Position numbers and translations under genes: made by a program. A stretch of 64,000 bases of DNA from Micromonospora lupini str. Lupac 08 (GTDB taxonomy: Bacteria > Actinomycetota > Actinomycetes > Mycobacteriales > Micromonosporaceae): contig NZ_HF570108.1 in assembly GCF_000297395.2 (NCBI RefSeq), forward strand, positions 4,367,910 through 4,431,909, written 5' to 3'. Under the pieces are notes generated by a model, which made no database searches, was not told the origin of the DNA, and saw nothing but the letters and a program-made list of their open reading frames with translations. Of the stretch, positions 42,999 to 51,640 are shown piece by piece (position 1 is the first letter of the stretch; every line of letters starts with the position of its first letter).

Positions 42999-43621
42999 TC
43001 CGCGTCCTGCTTGTCGACGACCAGCACCTCATTCGCGCGGGCCTGCGCATGCTGTGCGACGCGCAGCCCGACATCGAGGTCGTCGGCGAGGCCGACAACG
43101 GCCGCGAGGCGGTCACCCTCGCCGCGCGGCTTCTTCCCGACGTCGTGGTCATGGACCTGCGCATGCCCGGCGTCGACGGGATCACCGCGACCGGGCGGAT
43201 CCTCGCCGAGCGTCCCGCCACCCGGGTGCTGGTGCTGACCACGTTCGGCGACGACGACCACCTCTATCCCGCGCTGAGCGCCGGCGCGTGCGGTTTCCTG
43301 CTCAAGGACGCGCCCCCTACCGAGCTGCTGGACGGCATCCGCCGTGCCGCCGCGGGCGACAGCCCGTTCAGCCCCGAGGTGCTGCACCGCCTCGTCCAGC
43401 GCGCCGTGCGCGCCCGCGCCGAGCCGCCCCGACAGGTGCAGGGGCTGACCGCCCGCGAGCAGGACGTGCTGGCTCTCGTCGCCGAGGGCCTGTCCAACAC
43501 CGAGATCGCCGAACGGCTCCACATCGGCGTCACCACCGTCAAGACCCACATCACGAGCCTCATGACCAAGACCGACAGCCCCAACCGCGTACGCCTGGCG
43601 CTGTTCGCGCGCGGCGCCTGA
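42995..43621 (+). CDS. NarL/FixJ-family response regulator
   Basis: A 208-residue protein with a receiver domain (IRVLLVDDQHLIRAG, phospho-Asp in VVVMDLRMPGVDG, LVLTTF, FLLKDAPP) and a LuxR-type helix-turn-helix (LTAREQDVLALVAEGLSNTEIAERLHIGVTTVKTHITSLMTK). It is the cognate partner of the kinase just upstream (GTGA overlap). Convergent with the gamma-glutamyltransferase gene, whose stop is 15 bases away. Targets may include the two membrane genes upstream. Confidence 0.92.
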   Translation: MIRVLLVDDQHLIRAGLRMLCDAQPDIEVVGEADNGREAVTLAARLLPDVVVMDLRMPGVDGITATGRILAERPATRVLVLTTFGDDDHLYPALSAGACGFLLKDAPPTELLDGIRRAAAGDSPFSPEVLHRLVQRAVRARAEPPRQVQGLTAREQDVLALVAEGLSNTEIAERLHIGVTTVKTHITSLMTKTDSPNRVRLALFARGA

Positions 43622-43636
43622 CCTCGACCGCGCTGG

Positions 43637-45427
43637 CTACCGGCCGCAGGCGTAGCCCTGCATGCCCCTCGGGTTCGCCCCGGCGGCGAGCACACCCGTG
43701 GTCGGGTCCCGGGTCACGGCGCAGAGCCGGCCCAGACTCCACGCGTCGGCGAGCCGCACCTCGTGCCCGTACGCCCGCAGGGCCTCCACCACGTCGGCGT
43801 CGAGCCGGTCCTCCACCAGCAGGACGCCGGGCTCCGAGTCGCGGGGATAGAACGACGCCGGCAGGCTGACGGTGTGCCACGCGGGCGCGTCGATGGCCTC
43901 CTGCAGGTGCTGACCCCCGAGGAGGTGGCGCAGCAGGAACGGCACCTGCCACTGGTCCTGCTGGTCGCCGCCGGGCGTGCCGCACGCCAGGATCGGCTCG
44001 CCGTCGCGGTGCACCATCGTGGGGCTCAACGTGGTGCGCGGTCGACGCCCCGGGGCCAGCGACGAGGCGAGGCCCTCCTCCAGCCAGAACATCTGCAGCC
44101 GACTGCCCAGCGGAAACCCGAGCTGCGGGATCGTGGGCGAACTCTGCAACCAGCCCCCACTCGGCGTCGCCGAGATCATGTTGCCCCACCTGTCGACGAC
44201 GTCCACGTGGCAGGTGTCGCCACGGGTCACCCCGTCGGACCGCACCGTCGGCTCCCCCGTGGTGGGGTCCGCGTGATCGACCCGGTGGCCGGTGCCGGGT
44301 CGCACGTGGGCCGGCAGACGCGGCGACGCCCCGTCCGGACGCCCCGGCCGCAGCTCGGCGGACGCGCGGTCACCGATCAGGGCCGCCCGCTCCCGCGCGT
44401 ACGCAGGCGACAGCAGCGCTGCGGCGGGCACGTCCGCGCTGTCGCCGTACCAGGCCTCGCGATCGGCGAAGGCGAGCTTGAGCGCCTCGACCTGGGCGTG
44501 GATGCCGGCGGCGGTCGCCGTCTCGTACGCGCCGGGGTCGTCGAGCGCGTCGAGGGCGGCAAGCGTCTCCAGCAGCACCGGGCCCTGGCCCCAGAACCCG
44601 GTCTTCGCCACCGAGTAGCCCTGCCAGTCGACTGTGGCCGGAGCCTCCCAGCTCGCCGAGTACGCGGCCAGATCGTCGCCGGTGACCAGCCCGGCGTGGA
44701 CGCGCCCACTGGAGTCGCGGAACGGCTGCCGGCTGAACTCGTCGATCGCCTCGGCCACGAAGCCCGTACCCCAGGCTCGGCGAGCGGCCTCGATCTGCGC
44801 CTCCCGGTCGGCGCCGGCCGCCTGCCCGGCCTCGACGAGTCGGCGCAGGGTGCGCGCGTACGCCGGGTTGGTGAACCTCTCCCCCGCGGCCGGCGGCCGG
44901 CCGCCGCGCAGCCAGAGCTGGGCGGACGTGGGCCAGTGCTCCTCGAACAGCGACCGGACGGCCGCCACTGTCGCGCCCACGCTGCCCACCAGCGGATGAC
45001 CGGCGGCGGCGTAGTCGATCGCCGGTTCGAGGACGTCGGCGAGGGACATCGTGCCGTGCTCGCGCAGCAGCAGGAGCCACGCGTCGACCGCGCCGGGCAC
45101 GGCCGCCGCGAGTGGGCCGGCGCCCGGGATGAGATCCATGCCGAGGGACCGGAAGTGGGCGATCGTCGCGCCGGCCGGTGCCGGACCCTGCCCGCAGAGC
45201 ACCTTCGGGCGGGGATCCTGGGCGGTCGCCACGATGGCCGGCACCTCGCCCCCCGGGCCGTTGAGGTGCGGCTCGACGACGTGCAGGACGAACCCGGCGG
45301 TGACCGCGGCGTCGAAGGCGTTCCCGCCGCGTTCGAGGATCCCCATCGCGGACTGGCTGGCGAGCCAGTGCGTCGACGACACCATGCCGAAGGTGCCCTG
45401 CAACGTCGGCCGGGTGGTGAACGTCAT
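43637..45427 (-). CDS. Gamma-glutamyltransferase family Ntn-hydrolase
   Basis: A 596-residue protein with the gamma-glutamyltranspeptidase fold: STHWLASQSAMGILERGGNAFDAAVTAGFVLHVVEPHLNGPGGE at the N-terminus and the autoprocessing site before the nucleophile Thr in TRGDTCHVDVVD. The rest, through SPTMVHRDGEPILACGTPGGDQQ and LGGQHLQEAIDAPAWH, is the small subunit. No signal peptide is evident, so it may be cytoplasmic. These enzymes cleave or transfer gamma-glutamyl groups or act on related amides; the exact substrate is open. It lies 52 bases downstream of the TetR gene on the same strand. Confidence 0.88.
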   Translation of the reverse strand: MTFTTRPTLQGTFGMVSSTHWLASQSAMGILERGGNAFDAAVTAGFVLHVVEPHLNGPGGEVPAIVATAQDPRPKVLCGQGPAPAGATIAHFRSLGMDLIPGAGPLAAAVPGAVDAWLLLLREHGTMSLADVLEPAIDYAAAGHPLVGSVGATVAAVRSLFEEHWPTSAQLWLRGGRPPAAGERFTNPAYARTLRRLVEAGQAAGADREAQIEAARRAWGTGFVAEAIDEFSRQPFRDSSGRVHAGLVTGDDLAAYSASWEAPATVDWQGYSVAKTGFWGQGPVLLETLAALDALDDPGAYETATAAGIHAQVEALKLAFADREAWYGDSADVPAAALLSPAYARERAALIGDRASAELRPGRPDGASPRLPAHVRPGTGHRVDHADPTTGEPTVRSDGVTRGDTCHVDVVDRWGNMISATPSGGWLQSSPTIPQLGFPLGSRLQMFWLEEGLASSLAPGRRPRTTLSPTMVHRDGEPILACGTPGGDQQDQWQVPFLLRHLLGGQHLQEAIDAPAWHTVSLPASFYPRDSEPGVLLVEDRLDADVVEALRAYGHEVRLADAWSLGRLCAVTRDPTTGVLAAGANPRGMQGYACGR

Positions 45428-45479
45428 GACAACACCTCACTCCTGTACGCGGCCCGGAGCGTACGACGGGGGCGACGGA

Positions 45480-46064
45480 TCAGGGCCGGCGGGGCCGGGC
45501 GTGCAGGGCCGCCCGCAGCGCCGGACCGAAGACCCGCCGAACGTCGGCCGGGGACAGCGCGTCGATCGACCGGATCGGGTTCAGGTACCGCGTGAAGATC
45601 AACCCTCCGAGTACGCCGACGGCGGCGGTGGCCCGTTCCGTCGCGTCCGGGCCGCCGAGAAATTCAGCGATGCGGAGGCGCAGCTCACCGTCCAGGTAGT
45701 CCCGCAGGGCGCGCATCGTCTCGTCGTCCCGCACCGCCATCCGGTTCTCGGCGGGCACGCCGGCGTCCCACAGACCGGTGACCGAGTCGAGCAGACGGTC
45801 GGCCAGGCCGGCCTGGTCGCCCCGCAGCGCCTGGTCCAGCGCGGTGGGGTCGACGCAGAGCAGGTTCAGCGACTGGCTGAAGAGGCCCTGCTTGGAGCCG
45901 AAGTGATAGCTGATGAGCGCGGGGTCGACCCCCGCGGCGGCGGCCACCGCCCGCACCGTCGTACCCGGGTAGCCGTGCGCGTGGAACAGGTCACGGGCGG
46001 CCGCGGCGATGCGGGCCCGGGTATCGGGATTGCCGCGGGGTCGACCCCGGGTTTTATTCAACAC
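45480..46064 (-). CDS. TetR-family transcriptional regulator
   Basis: A 194-residue protein with a TetR HTH (NPDTRARIAAAARDLFHAHGYPGTTVRAVAAAAGVDPALISYHFGSKQGLF) and a TetR_C-like ligand domain. GTG 46064 overlaps a long perfect palindrome (46054-46074), and the longer open frame upstream to 46883 runs antisense to the NAD(P)H-binding gene. It is divergent from that gene, so it likely represses both itself and the oxidoreductase. Inducer unknown. Confidence 0.87.
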   Translation of the reverse strand: MLNKTRGRPRGNPDTRARIAAAARDLFHAHGYPGTTVRAVAAAAGVDPALISYHFGSKQGLFSQSLNLLCVDPTALDQALRGDQAGLADRLLDSVTGLWDAGVPAENRMAVRDDETMRALRDYLDGELRLRIAEFLGGPDATERATAAVGVLGGLIFTRYLNPIRSIDALSPADVRRVFGPALRAALHARPRRP

Positions 46065-46074
46065 GGTTGAATAA
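46054..46074. promoter_or_regulatory. Palindromic operator between tetR and the NAD(P)H-binding gene
   Basis: TTATTCAA and TTGAATAA are perfect 8-bp arms around a 5-base centre (CACGG). The AT-rich site is conspicuous in this GC-rich DNA and covers the GTG start of the tetR gene. Such positioning is typical of TetR autorepression. Confidence 0.7.
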
Positions 46075-46130
46075 TGCGCTCCCGCGCTGGCACGGTCAAC
46101 GCCGTCACCAGCACAACGAGGAGTGCACAC

Positions 46131-46826
46131 ATGCGTACCGTCGTCTTCGGCGCCACCGGACCCACCGGCCGCCAGATCACCGAGCAGGCCCTGGCCGCCG
46201 GCCACGAGGTCGTCGCGGTCACCCGCCGCCCCCACGACGTCCAACCCCGCGCCGGCCTCACCGTCGTCGACGCCGACGTCACCGACCCCGACGCGGTCGA
46301 CCGGGCCGTCGCCGGCAGCGACGCCGTCCTGTCCAGCCTGGGCGTACCGCTCACCCCGAAGCCGATAAGCGTCTACTCGCGAGGCAACGCGCACATCGTC
46401 GCGGCGATGCACCGCCACGGCGTGCGGCGGCTCGTCACGGTCAGCTCCAGCGTCCTGGACCCGACCTGGCGACCGAGCGGCGAGTTCTTCTTCAACAACG
46501 TGCTGGATCCACTGTTCAACCGCCGGGTGGGTCGCACCGCCCACGAGGACATGCGCCGGATGGAGACACTCGTCCGCGAAAGCGGCCTGGACTGGACCAT
46601 CGCCCGCCCGTCCGGCCTGTTCGACCACCCCACCACGACGCGCTACGAGGTGGCCGAGAACGTCGCGGACGGCCTGTTCACGGCACGCGCGGACCTGGCG
46701 GCGAGCATGCTGGCCCAGGTGACCGACGACCGGTTCGTCAAGCGGGCGATGGCAGTGATCACCACCGAGGTCCGGCCGAGCATCGCGGGTCTGCTCTGGC
46801 GCGAGGCCGTCGTCAAGAAGAAGTGA
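46131..46826 (+). CDS. NAD(P)H-binding atypical SDR (NmrA-like) protein
   Basis: A 231-residue Rossmann protein: VVFGATGPTGRQITEQALAAGHEVVAVTRRP at the N-terminus, VVDADVTDPDAV, RLVTVSSSVLD and LDWTIARPSGLFD. The active-site Tyr of classical SDRs is not apparent, which suits the NAD(P)-binding/NmrA-like group. GAGGAG (46118-46123) stands seven bases ahead of ATG 46131. Probably a redox-responsive or quinone-type reductase. Divergent from its presumed TetR repressor. Confidence 0.86.
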   Translation: MRTVVFGATGPTGRQITEQALAAGHEVVAVTRRPHDVQPRAGLTVVDADVTDPDAVDRAVAGSDAVLSSLGVPLTPKPISVYSRGNAHIVAAMHRHGVRRLVTVSSSVLDPTWRPSGEFFFNNVLDPLFNRRVGRTAHEDMRRMETLVRESGLDWTIARPSGLFDHPTTTRYEVAENVADGLFTARADLAASMLAQVTDDRFVKRAMAVITTEVRPSIAGLLWREAVVKKK

Positions 46827-46905
46827 GGCGGCGCAGCGCTGTTCCGGTGACCCAGGTCGTCCGAGAGGCGGTCGCAAGGTCACGCCGGACCGGTCGCGTG
46901 GGCCG

Positions 46906-47496
46906 CTACTCCCCCGGCCGCGTCCGGACGCCGTCCAGCGCGACAGTCAACACATGGTCGCGCTGCTCGGCCCGGGGGAAGTGCCCGGACGCGATGGCGC
47001 TGGCGAGCCGCATCACGTCGTCGATCGTCACGTCGTCGCGGACCTCGCGCGCCCGTTGGGCCCGCTCCAGCAGCGGCCCGCCGGCCGCGTAGAGGGCCCG
47101 CCGACACTCGTCGTACGCGGCGGACTCCCGGTTGAGGCCGGCGGCCAGGGGCTGCTTCGCCCCGATGTACTCCACGAAGCGCCGTAGCCACGCGTACAGG
47201 CCGTCGCGGGGTGCCCGACTCCCGGCCTCCTCGGCGGCCTCGCACACCGCCTCGACCTCGCTGATGTAGACGTTCTCGATCAGCACCTCACGGGTCGGAA
47301 AGTTGCGGTAGAGCGTCGCGATGCCCACCCCGGCGCGGCGGGCGATCTCTTCCAGCGGCGCCTCCACGCCCTGCTCGGCGAAGGCGACCCGGGCCGCCGT
47401 GAGGATCGCGTCGTAGTTGCGTGCCGCGTCCGCCCGGTGCGGACGGGCGGCGCGCAGGTGGGTGAGGGCCGTCACGGTGCCGATGTCTCCCCGCAT
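46906..47496 (-). CDS. TetR-family transcriptional regulator
   Basis: A 196-residue protein with an N-terminal HTH (ARNYDAILTAARVAFAEQGVEAPLEEIARRAGVGIATLYRNFPTREVLI) and the SBP-type C-terminal domain. ATG 47496 is taken; GTG 47520 is an in-frame alternative that would lie inside the operator. It is divergent from an MFS exporter, with overlapping palindromes between, the classic drug-efflux repressor arrangement. It would release on binding a transported compound; the ligand is unknown. Confidence 0.88.
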   Translation of the reverse strand: MRGDIGTVTALTHLRAARPHRADAARNYDAILTAARVAFAEQGVEAPLEEIARRAGVGIATLYRNFPTREVLIENVYISEVEAVCEAAEEAGSRAPRDGLYAWLRRFVEYIGAKQPLAAGLNRESAAYDECRRALYAAGGPLLERAQRAREVRDDVTIDDVMRLASAIASGHFPRAEQRDHVLTVALDGVRTRPGE

Positions 47497-47500
47497 TAGC

Positions 47501-47544
47501 AAGTGGAGGCGACCTATCACTAGAGTGATAGTCGGCCTCCACTT
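47501..47544. promoter_or_regulatory. Nested palindromic operators between tetR and the MFS exporter
   Basis: CTATCACTAGAGTGATAG (47514-47531) is a perfect 8-bp-arm palindrome with a 2-base centre. It lies inside a longer imperfect inverted repeat with AAGTGGAGGC and GGCCTCCACTT arms (47501-47544). A further half-site-like CTCCACTTATCTGGAGG continues to 47553. A TetR dimer or tetramer bound here would block both divergent promoters. Confidence 0.7.
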
Positions 47545-47587
47545 ATCTGGAGGTGCCCTATCAGTCTAGCTCGGAAGAAGGCCACCC

Positions 47588-48988
47588 ATGTCCCCGACTC
47601 CCGCCCCCCGACGCAGGATCGCCCTGGCGATCATCCTCGGTTCGCAACTGATGATGACGCTGGACACCTCGATCATCACGACGGCGCTCCCGCACGTGCA
47701 ACGACAGTTCGGGTTCTCCCAGTCCGGGCTGTCCTGGGTCCAGAACGCCTACGTCCTCGCCTTCGGCGGCCTCCTCCTGCTCGGCGCCCGCGCCGGTGAC
47801 CTGCTCGGCCGCCGACGCGTGTTCCTGGCCGGCATCGTCCTGTTCACCGCCGCGTCGCTCGCCGCCGGCCTGGCGCAGAGTGGCGGTTGGCTGATCATCG
47901 CCCGCACCGTGCAGGGCCTCGCCGCCGCGCTCGCCGTGCCCTCCACGCTCGCGCTGCTGGTCGCCGACTACCCACAGCCGGGCGCCCGCGCCAAGGTGAT
48001 CGCCCTCTACAGCGGGGTCATCGGTGCCGGCGGCAGCGTCGGCATCGTGATCGGCGGCGTCTTCACCGACCTGCTCTCCTGGCGCTGGGGAATGCTCGTC
48101 AACGTCCCGATCGGCATCGCCATCGCGCTGCTCGCGCCACGGTTCCTGGCCGAGACCGAACGCCGCTCCGGCACCTTCGACCTCGGCGGCGCACTGACCT
48201 CCACCACCGGCATGACCGCCCTGGTGTACGGCTTCATCCAGGCCGCCGCCGCCGGTTGGAGCGCCCCGAGCACAGTGATCTCGCTGGGCCTCGGGGTCGT
48301 CCTCCTGGTCGCCTTCGTTCTGATCGAGCACCGGGCACCCCAGCCCATCACCCCGCTGCGGCTCTTCCGCAGCGTCGAGCGCTCCGGGTCGTACGCCGGG
48401 CGGATCCTCATCGTCGGGGCGACCTTCTCCACCTTCTACTTCCTCAGCCAGTACCTCCAGGAGGTGCTGCACCTCAGCGCCCTGCAGACCGGCTTCGCGT
48501 ACGTGCCGATCACCGGCATGTTCTTCGCCATGGTGTACGCCATCCGGCCGTTGCAGGACCGCCTCGGTCGCCCCGCGCTGCTCGTCGCGTCCCTCGTCAT
48601 CGCGCTTGTCGGCATGGCGTGGCTGTCCCGGATCTCGACCGGATCCAGCTACTTCCCGGACGTGCTGCTGCCGCTGCTGGTGATCGGCATCGGCCAGGGC
48701 ATCGCCATCATCCTGATGACCCAGGGTGGCGTGGCCGCCGTCGAGCCGCAGGACGCCGGTGCCGCGTCGGGCCTCGTCAACGTCGCCCACCAGCTCGGCG
48801 GCTCACTCGGCATCGCGATCCTCACCATCGCGTACGCCCGCGCCAGCTCCCCGACCGACCCGACCGCCGGCTTCCACGCGGCCTTCACCGGCGCGGACGT
48901 CTTCTTCCTGATCGCCCTGATCCTGGCCGTCGTCGTGGCCGTCGCCGACCGCCGCGCCAGCCGGCTCGCCGATCTCCCCGCCACCTGA
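47588..48988 (+). CDS. DHA2-type (EmrB/QacA-like) MFS exporter
   Basis: A 466-residue transporter with 14 predicted membrane segments. Motifs include LDTSIITTALPHVQRQFG at the start, LLLLGARAGDLLGRRRVFLAG (motif A), and GVIGAGGSVGIVIGGVFTDLLSWRWGMLVNVPIGIAIALL (motif C region). DHA2 members use the proton gradient to export drugs, dyes or metabolites. ATG 47588 follows GGAAGAAGG. Regulation by the divergent TetR is likely. Specificity is unknown. Confidence 0.9.
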   Translation: MSPTPAPRRRIALAIILGSQLMMTLDTSIITTALPHVQRQFGFSQSGLSWVQNAYVLAFGGLLLLGARAGDLLGRRRVFLAGIVLFTAASLAAGLAQSGGWLIIARTVQGLAAALAVPSTLALLVADYPQPGARAKVIALYSGVIGAGGSVGIVIGGVFTDLLSWRWGMLVNVPIGIAIALLAPRFLAETERRSGTFDLGGALTSTTGMTALVYGFIQAAAAGWSAPSTVISLGLGVVLLVAFVLIEHRAPQPITPLRLFRSVERSGSYAGRILIVGATFSTFYFLSQYLQEVLHLSALQTGFAYVPITGMFFAMVYAIRPLQDRLGRPALLVASLVIALVGMAWLSRISTGSSYFPDVLLPLLVIGIGQGIAIILMTQGGVAAVEPQDAGAASGLVNVAHQLGGSLGIAILTIAYARASSPTDPTAGFHAAFTGADVFFLIALILAVVVAVADRRASRLADLPAT

Positions 48989-49073
48989 CGACCTGCGAGA
49001 GTGCCGGGCTGCTAGCGCCATGGGTGCGGGGGTGCGGAGCGCCGGGTGCGTGGGCTGGAAGGGGCAGGCTCCT

Positions 49074-49141
49074 GGGGCCTGGGCCTGGGGCCTGGGGCCT
49101 GGGGCCTGGGGCCTGGGGCCTGGGGCCTGGGGCCTGGGCCT
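49074..49141. repeat. Heptanucleotide tandem repeat (GGGGCCT)n
   Basis: Eight full GGGGCCT units plus two six-base GGGCCT variants in register (49074-49141), preceded by CCT. No gene contains it. G-runs spaced by CCT on this strand and C-rich on the other could form G-quadruplex or i-motif structures. Slippage-prone, so the copy number probably varies between strains. Confidence 0.85.
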
Positions 49142-49191
49142 GAAGACCTGGGGGCCGCGGGGCAGCAGGGTTGGCGCGCTGCCTTTGGAGC

Positions 49192-49333
49192 TGATGTCGC
49201 GAACGAATCAGACCGGCCGCATGCCGCTTCGGGCAACCCGTCTGTTGCACGCCCGAGGCCCTACCCACCGGCAGCCTGCGCACCCAGGGCCCTGCACGCC
49301 GATACCTGGCCGTTGATGTCGCAAACGAATCAG
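49192..49333. repeat. Pair of 20-bp direct repeats
   Basis: A 20-bp word starting TGATGTCGC and ending AACGAATCAG occurs at 49192-49211 and 49314-49333, differing at one base (G or A at position 10). Starts are 122 bp apart. The sequence is partly symmetric (TGAT ... ATCA). It lies in the non-coding stretch 48989-49546 after the MFS exporter, where no other gene is convincing. Confidence 0.6.
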
Positions 49334-49535
49334 CTCCATAGGCACCGACCTACACGTCCCCCACCCGCGCAACGCGGAGGCGGATCGGCCGGAGATCACC
49401 GTGCGACAGGCCTTGTCGATCGGCGGCGCCGCGACTGCCGAGGGCTGGGCGAGGCGTCCACCCGTACCCTCGGCTGACGACACCGCCTACACCCGGGAGG
49501 TGACCGCGGCGCTCGTCGACCAGCTGGCTCGGTGA
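49317..49535 (+). pseudogene. C-terminal gene remnant with intact reading frame
   Basis: A 72-codon stretch reads SIGTDLHVPHPRNAEADRPE, then ITVRQALSIGGAATAEGW and DDTAYTREVTAALVDQLAR before TGA. It has a natural protein-like composition, but no good start codon near its head; GTG 49399 would give a 45-residue product. It begins next to a direct repeat copy. I cannot name its family. It probably is the tail of a gene truncated on the left. Confidence 0.3.
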
Positions 49536-49546
49536 CGACCGCGCGA

Positions 49547-51481
49547 TCAGCTCGCCGGCCCGGTGTCGCGGCGCTCGGGATCGCGACTGTGGTACTCGGG
49601 GCGGAGCTTGGCGCTCGCGAACGCCGCCTTCACCGCCGCCGACAGCGCAGCGATGTCGTACGCGCCGTGGTGGCGCCGACCGTTGATGAAGAACGTCGGG
49701 GTGCCGGTGACGCCGCTGAGGTCGGCGGAGTCGACGTCCTCGGCGATCCGGTCGACGCCCATCCGCTTCGCCATGTGTTCCCGGAACCCGTCGAGGTCCA
49801 GGCCGAGCTGATCGGCGTAGCCCAGCACGTCGGGGGGATCGAGTGCGTCCTGGTGCGCGAGAAGCAGGTCGTGCATCCCCCAGAACGCGCCCTGCTCGCC
49901 GGCAGCCTCGGCGGCCTCGGCGGCGAGTTGGGCATGCGGGTGGACATCGGTGAGCGGCAGGTGCCGCCAGACGTACCGGACGTTTGCGAAATCCGCCAGC
50001 AGTTCCCGGACCACCGGCTCGGCCTGCCCGCAGTAGGGGCACTCGAAGTCGCCGTACTCCACGACCGTCACCGGCGCGTCGAGCGACCCGCGCATGTGGT
50101 CGCGCTCCGGATCGACAGGCAGCTTCAGGTCGACAATTCCCTCGGCGACGCCCAGCAGCGCCCGCGCACGCCGTGCCGGCGAGAGCCGGGCGACAGCGCG
50201 GAACACCAGCCAGGTGACAACTGACGCACCCACCGTCGCGACGAGGATGCCGAGCTTCGCCTCGTCCAGGGCGGGGCCGCTCAGGGCGTGGGTGGCGATC
50301 AGGAGCGCGACGGTGAATCCGATGCCGGAAACCGTGCCGACCCCCGCGACGGCGAGCCAGCCCACCGGTGGACGGAACCGGTTGCCGCTGAGCCGGGCCA
50401 CCAGCCACGAGGTGGCCACGATCCCGGCCGGCTTGCCAACGACGTACGCCACCACGACGCCAAGCGTGACCGGAGAGGTGAAGGCCCTGGCCAGCAGCTC
50501 GGAGTCGATGACGATCCCGGCGTTCGCCAACGCGAAGAGCGGCACGACCACATAGCTCGCCCACGGGTGGTAGAGGGTCTGCAACCGTTCGTTCGGCGAC
50601 AGCGCCGAGGTGAGCCCGGCCTGGGCCATGCGGGCGAGCTGCGGGGTGGGCTGTTCACGGAAGAGACGGAACTGGTCGCTCGCCCGCTGCAACTCGGTGC
50701 GGCCGGGCGCGTAGGCGTAGGTCAGCAGGCCCATCACCAGGCCCACCGCGACCGGGTCGACACCCGACTCCGAGACGGCCACCCAGGCGGCCACCCCCAG
50801 TAGCGCGTAGACCGGCCCGAACCGCACACCCCACGCCCGGACGACCAGGACGAGGGCGAAGATTCCCGCCGCGACGAGCAGCGCCGTCGGCGACGGATGA
50901 TGCGGATAGGCGATCGCCAGCACCGCGATCGCCACCACGTCGTCGACGACAGCGACGGTCAGCAGGAAACCCCGCAACCGATCCGAGAAGCGCGGTCCGA
51001 AGACGGCCAGCGCGCCGAGCGCGAGCGCGGTGTCCGTGGCCATCACCGCGCCCCAGCCCGTTGCGGTCGGGTGCCCGGCGTTGATCGCGAGATAGATCCC
51101 GATCGGCAGGAGCATTCCGCCGAACCCGGCCAGCATCGGCAACGCCAGTCGCCGCCGTTCCCGCAGCTCGCCGATGTCGAACTCACGGCGCAACTCCAGC
51201 CCCGCGACCAGGAAGAAGAACGTCATGAGGCCGCTGTTGACCCAGGTGCGCAGGTCGTGTGACAAGGACCAGTCGCCGAGCTGGATGGAGAGGAAAGTGC
51301 TCCAGACCGACTCGTACGACGACGGGTTCAGGTTGGCCCACACCAGCGCCGCCACCGCGGCGACCAGAACCACTCGCGCACCGCCGGTCTCGGTACGCAG
51401 GAACGCGCGCAGCGGCGCGTTGACCCGTCCCTGCCAGGCGGTTCGGCTGGTCCATCCCCGGTACGTGTTGCTGCCTGTCAC
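49547..51481 (-). CDS. nhaA: Na+/H+ antiporter NhaA fused to a DsbA-like thioredoxin domain
   Basis: A 644-residue fusion. Residues about 1-410 are NhaA: twelve membrane segments, with AVMATDTALALGALAVFGPRFSDRLR and the conserved Asp pair in TVAVVDDVVAIAVLAIAY. Residues from 450 form a DsbA-like thioredoxin domain (VTVVEYGDFECPYCGQAEPVV, with CPYC active site, and GVTGTPTFFING with cis-Pro). The fusion is known in actinobacterial NhaA annotations. The protein exchanges sodium for protons across the membrane; the thioredoxin domain may add redox sensing (inferred). GTG 51481 follows GAGGA by eight bases. Confidence 0.9.
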   Translation of the reverse strand: MTGSNTYRGWTSRTAWQGRVNAPLRAFLRTETGGARVVLVAAVAALVWANLNPSSYESVWSTFLSIQLGDWSLSHDLRTWVNSGLMTFFFLVAGLELRREFDIGELRERRRLALPMLAGFGGMLLPIGIYLAINAGHPTATGWGAVMATDTALALGALAVFGPRFSDRLRGFLLTVAVVDDVVAIAVLAIAYPHHPSPTALLVAAGIFALVLVVRAWGVRFGPVYALLGVAAWVAVSESGVDPVAVGLVMGLLTYAYAPGRTELQRASDQFRLFREQPTPQLARMAQAGLTSALSPNERLQTLYHPWASYVVVPLFALANAGIVIDSELLARAFTSPVTLGVVVAYVVGKPAGIVATSWLVARLSGNRFRPPVGWLAVAGVGTVSGIGFTVALLIATHALSGPALDEAKLGILVATVGASVVTWLVFRAVARLSPARRARALLGVAEGIVDLKLPVDPERDHMRGSLDAPVTVVEYGDFECPYCGQAEPVVRELLADFANVRYVWRHLPLTDVHPHAQLAAEAAEAAGEQGAFWGMHDLLLAHQDALDPPDVLGYADQLGLDLDGFREHMAKRMGVDRIAEDVDSADLSGVTGTPTFFINGRRHHGAYDIAALSAAVKAAFASAKLRPEYHSRDPERRDTGPAS

Positions 51482-51640
51482 GCGGACAATCCTCGTCGAT
51501 CTGATCCGCTTTGGTGGTCGAATCGTCGGTCGGTGCGGCGTCCGTCCCCGTGCAGGGGCACACACGCAGCGCCACCGGTTGATAACGTGCCGGTGATCCC
51601 GCCGGTCGCCGCCGGCAGCGGTCCCCTGGGGAGGGTCACC

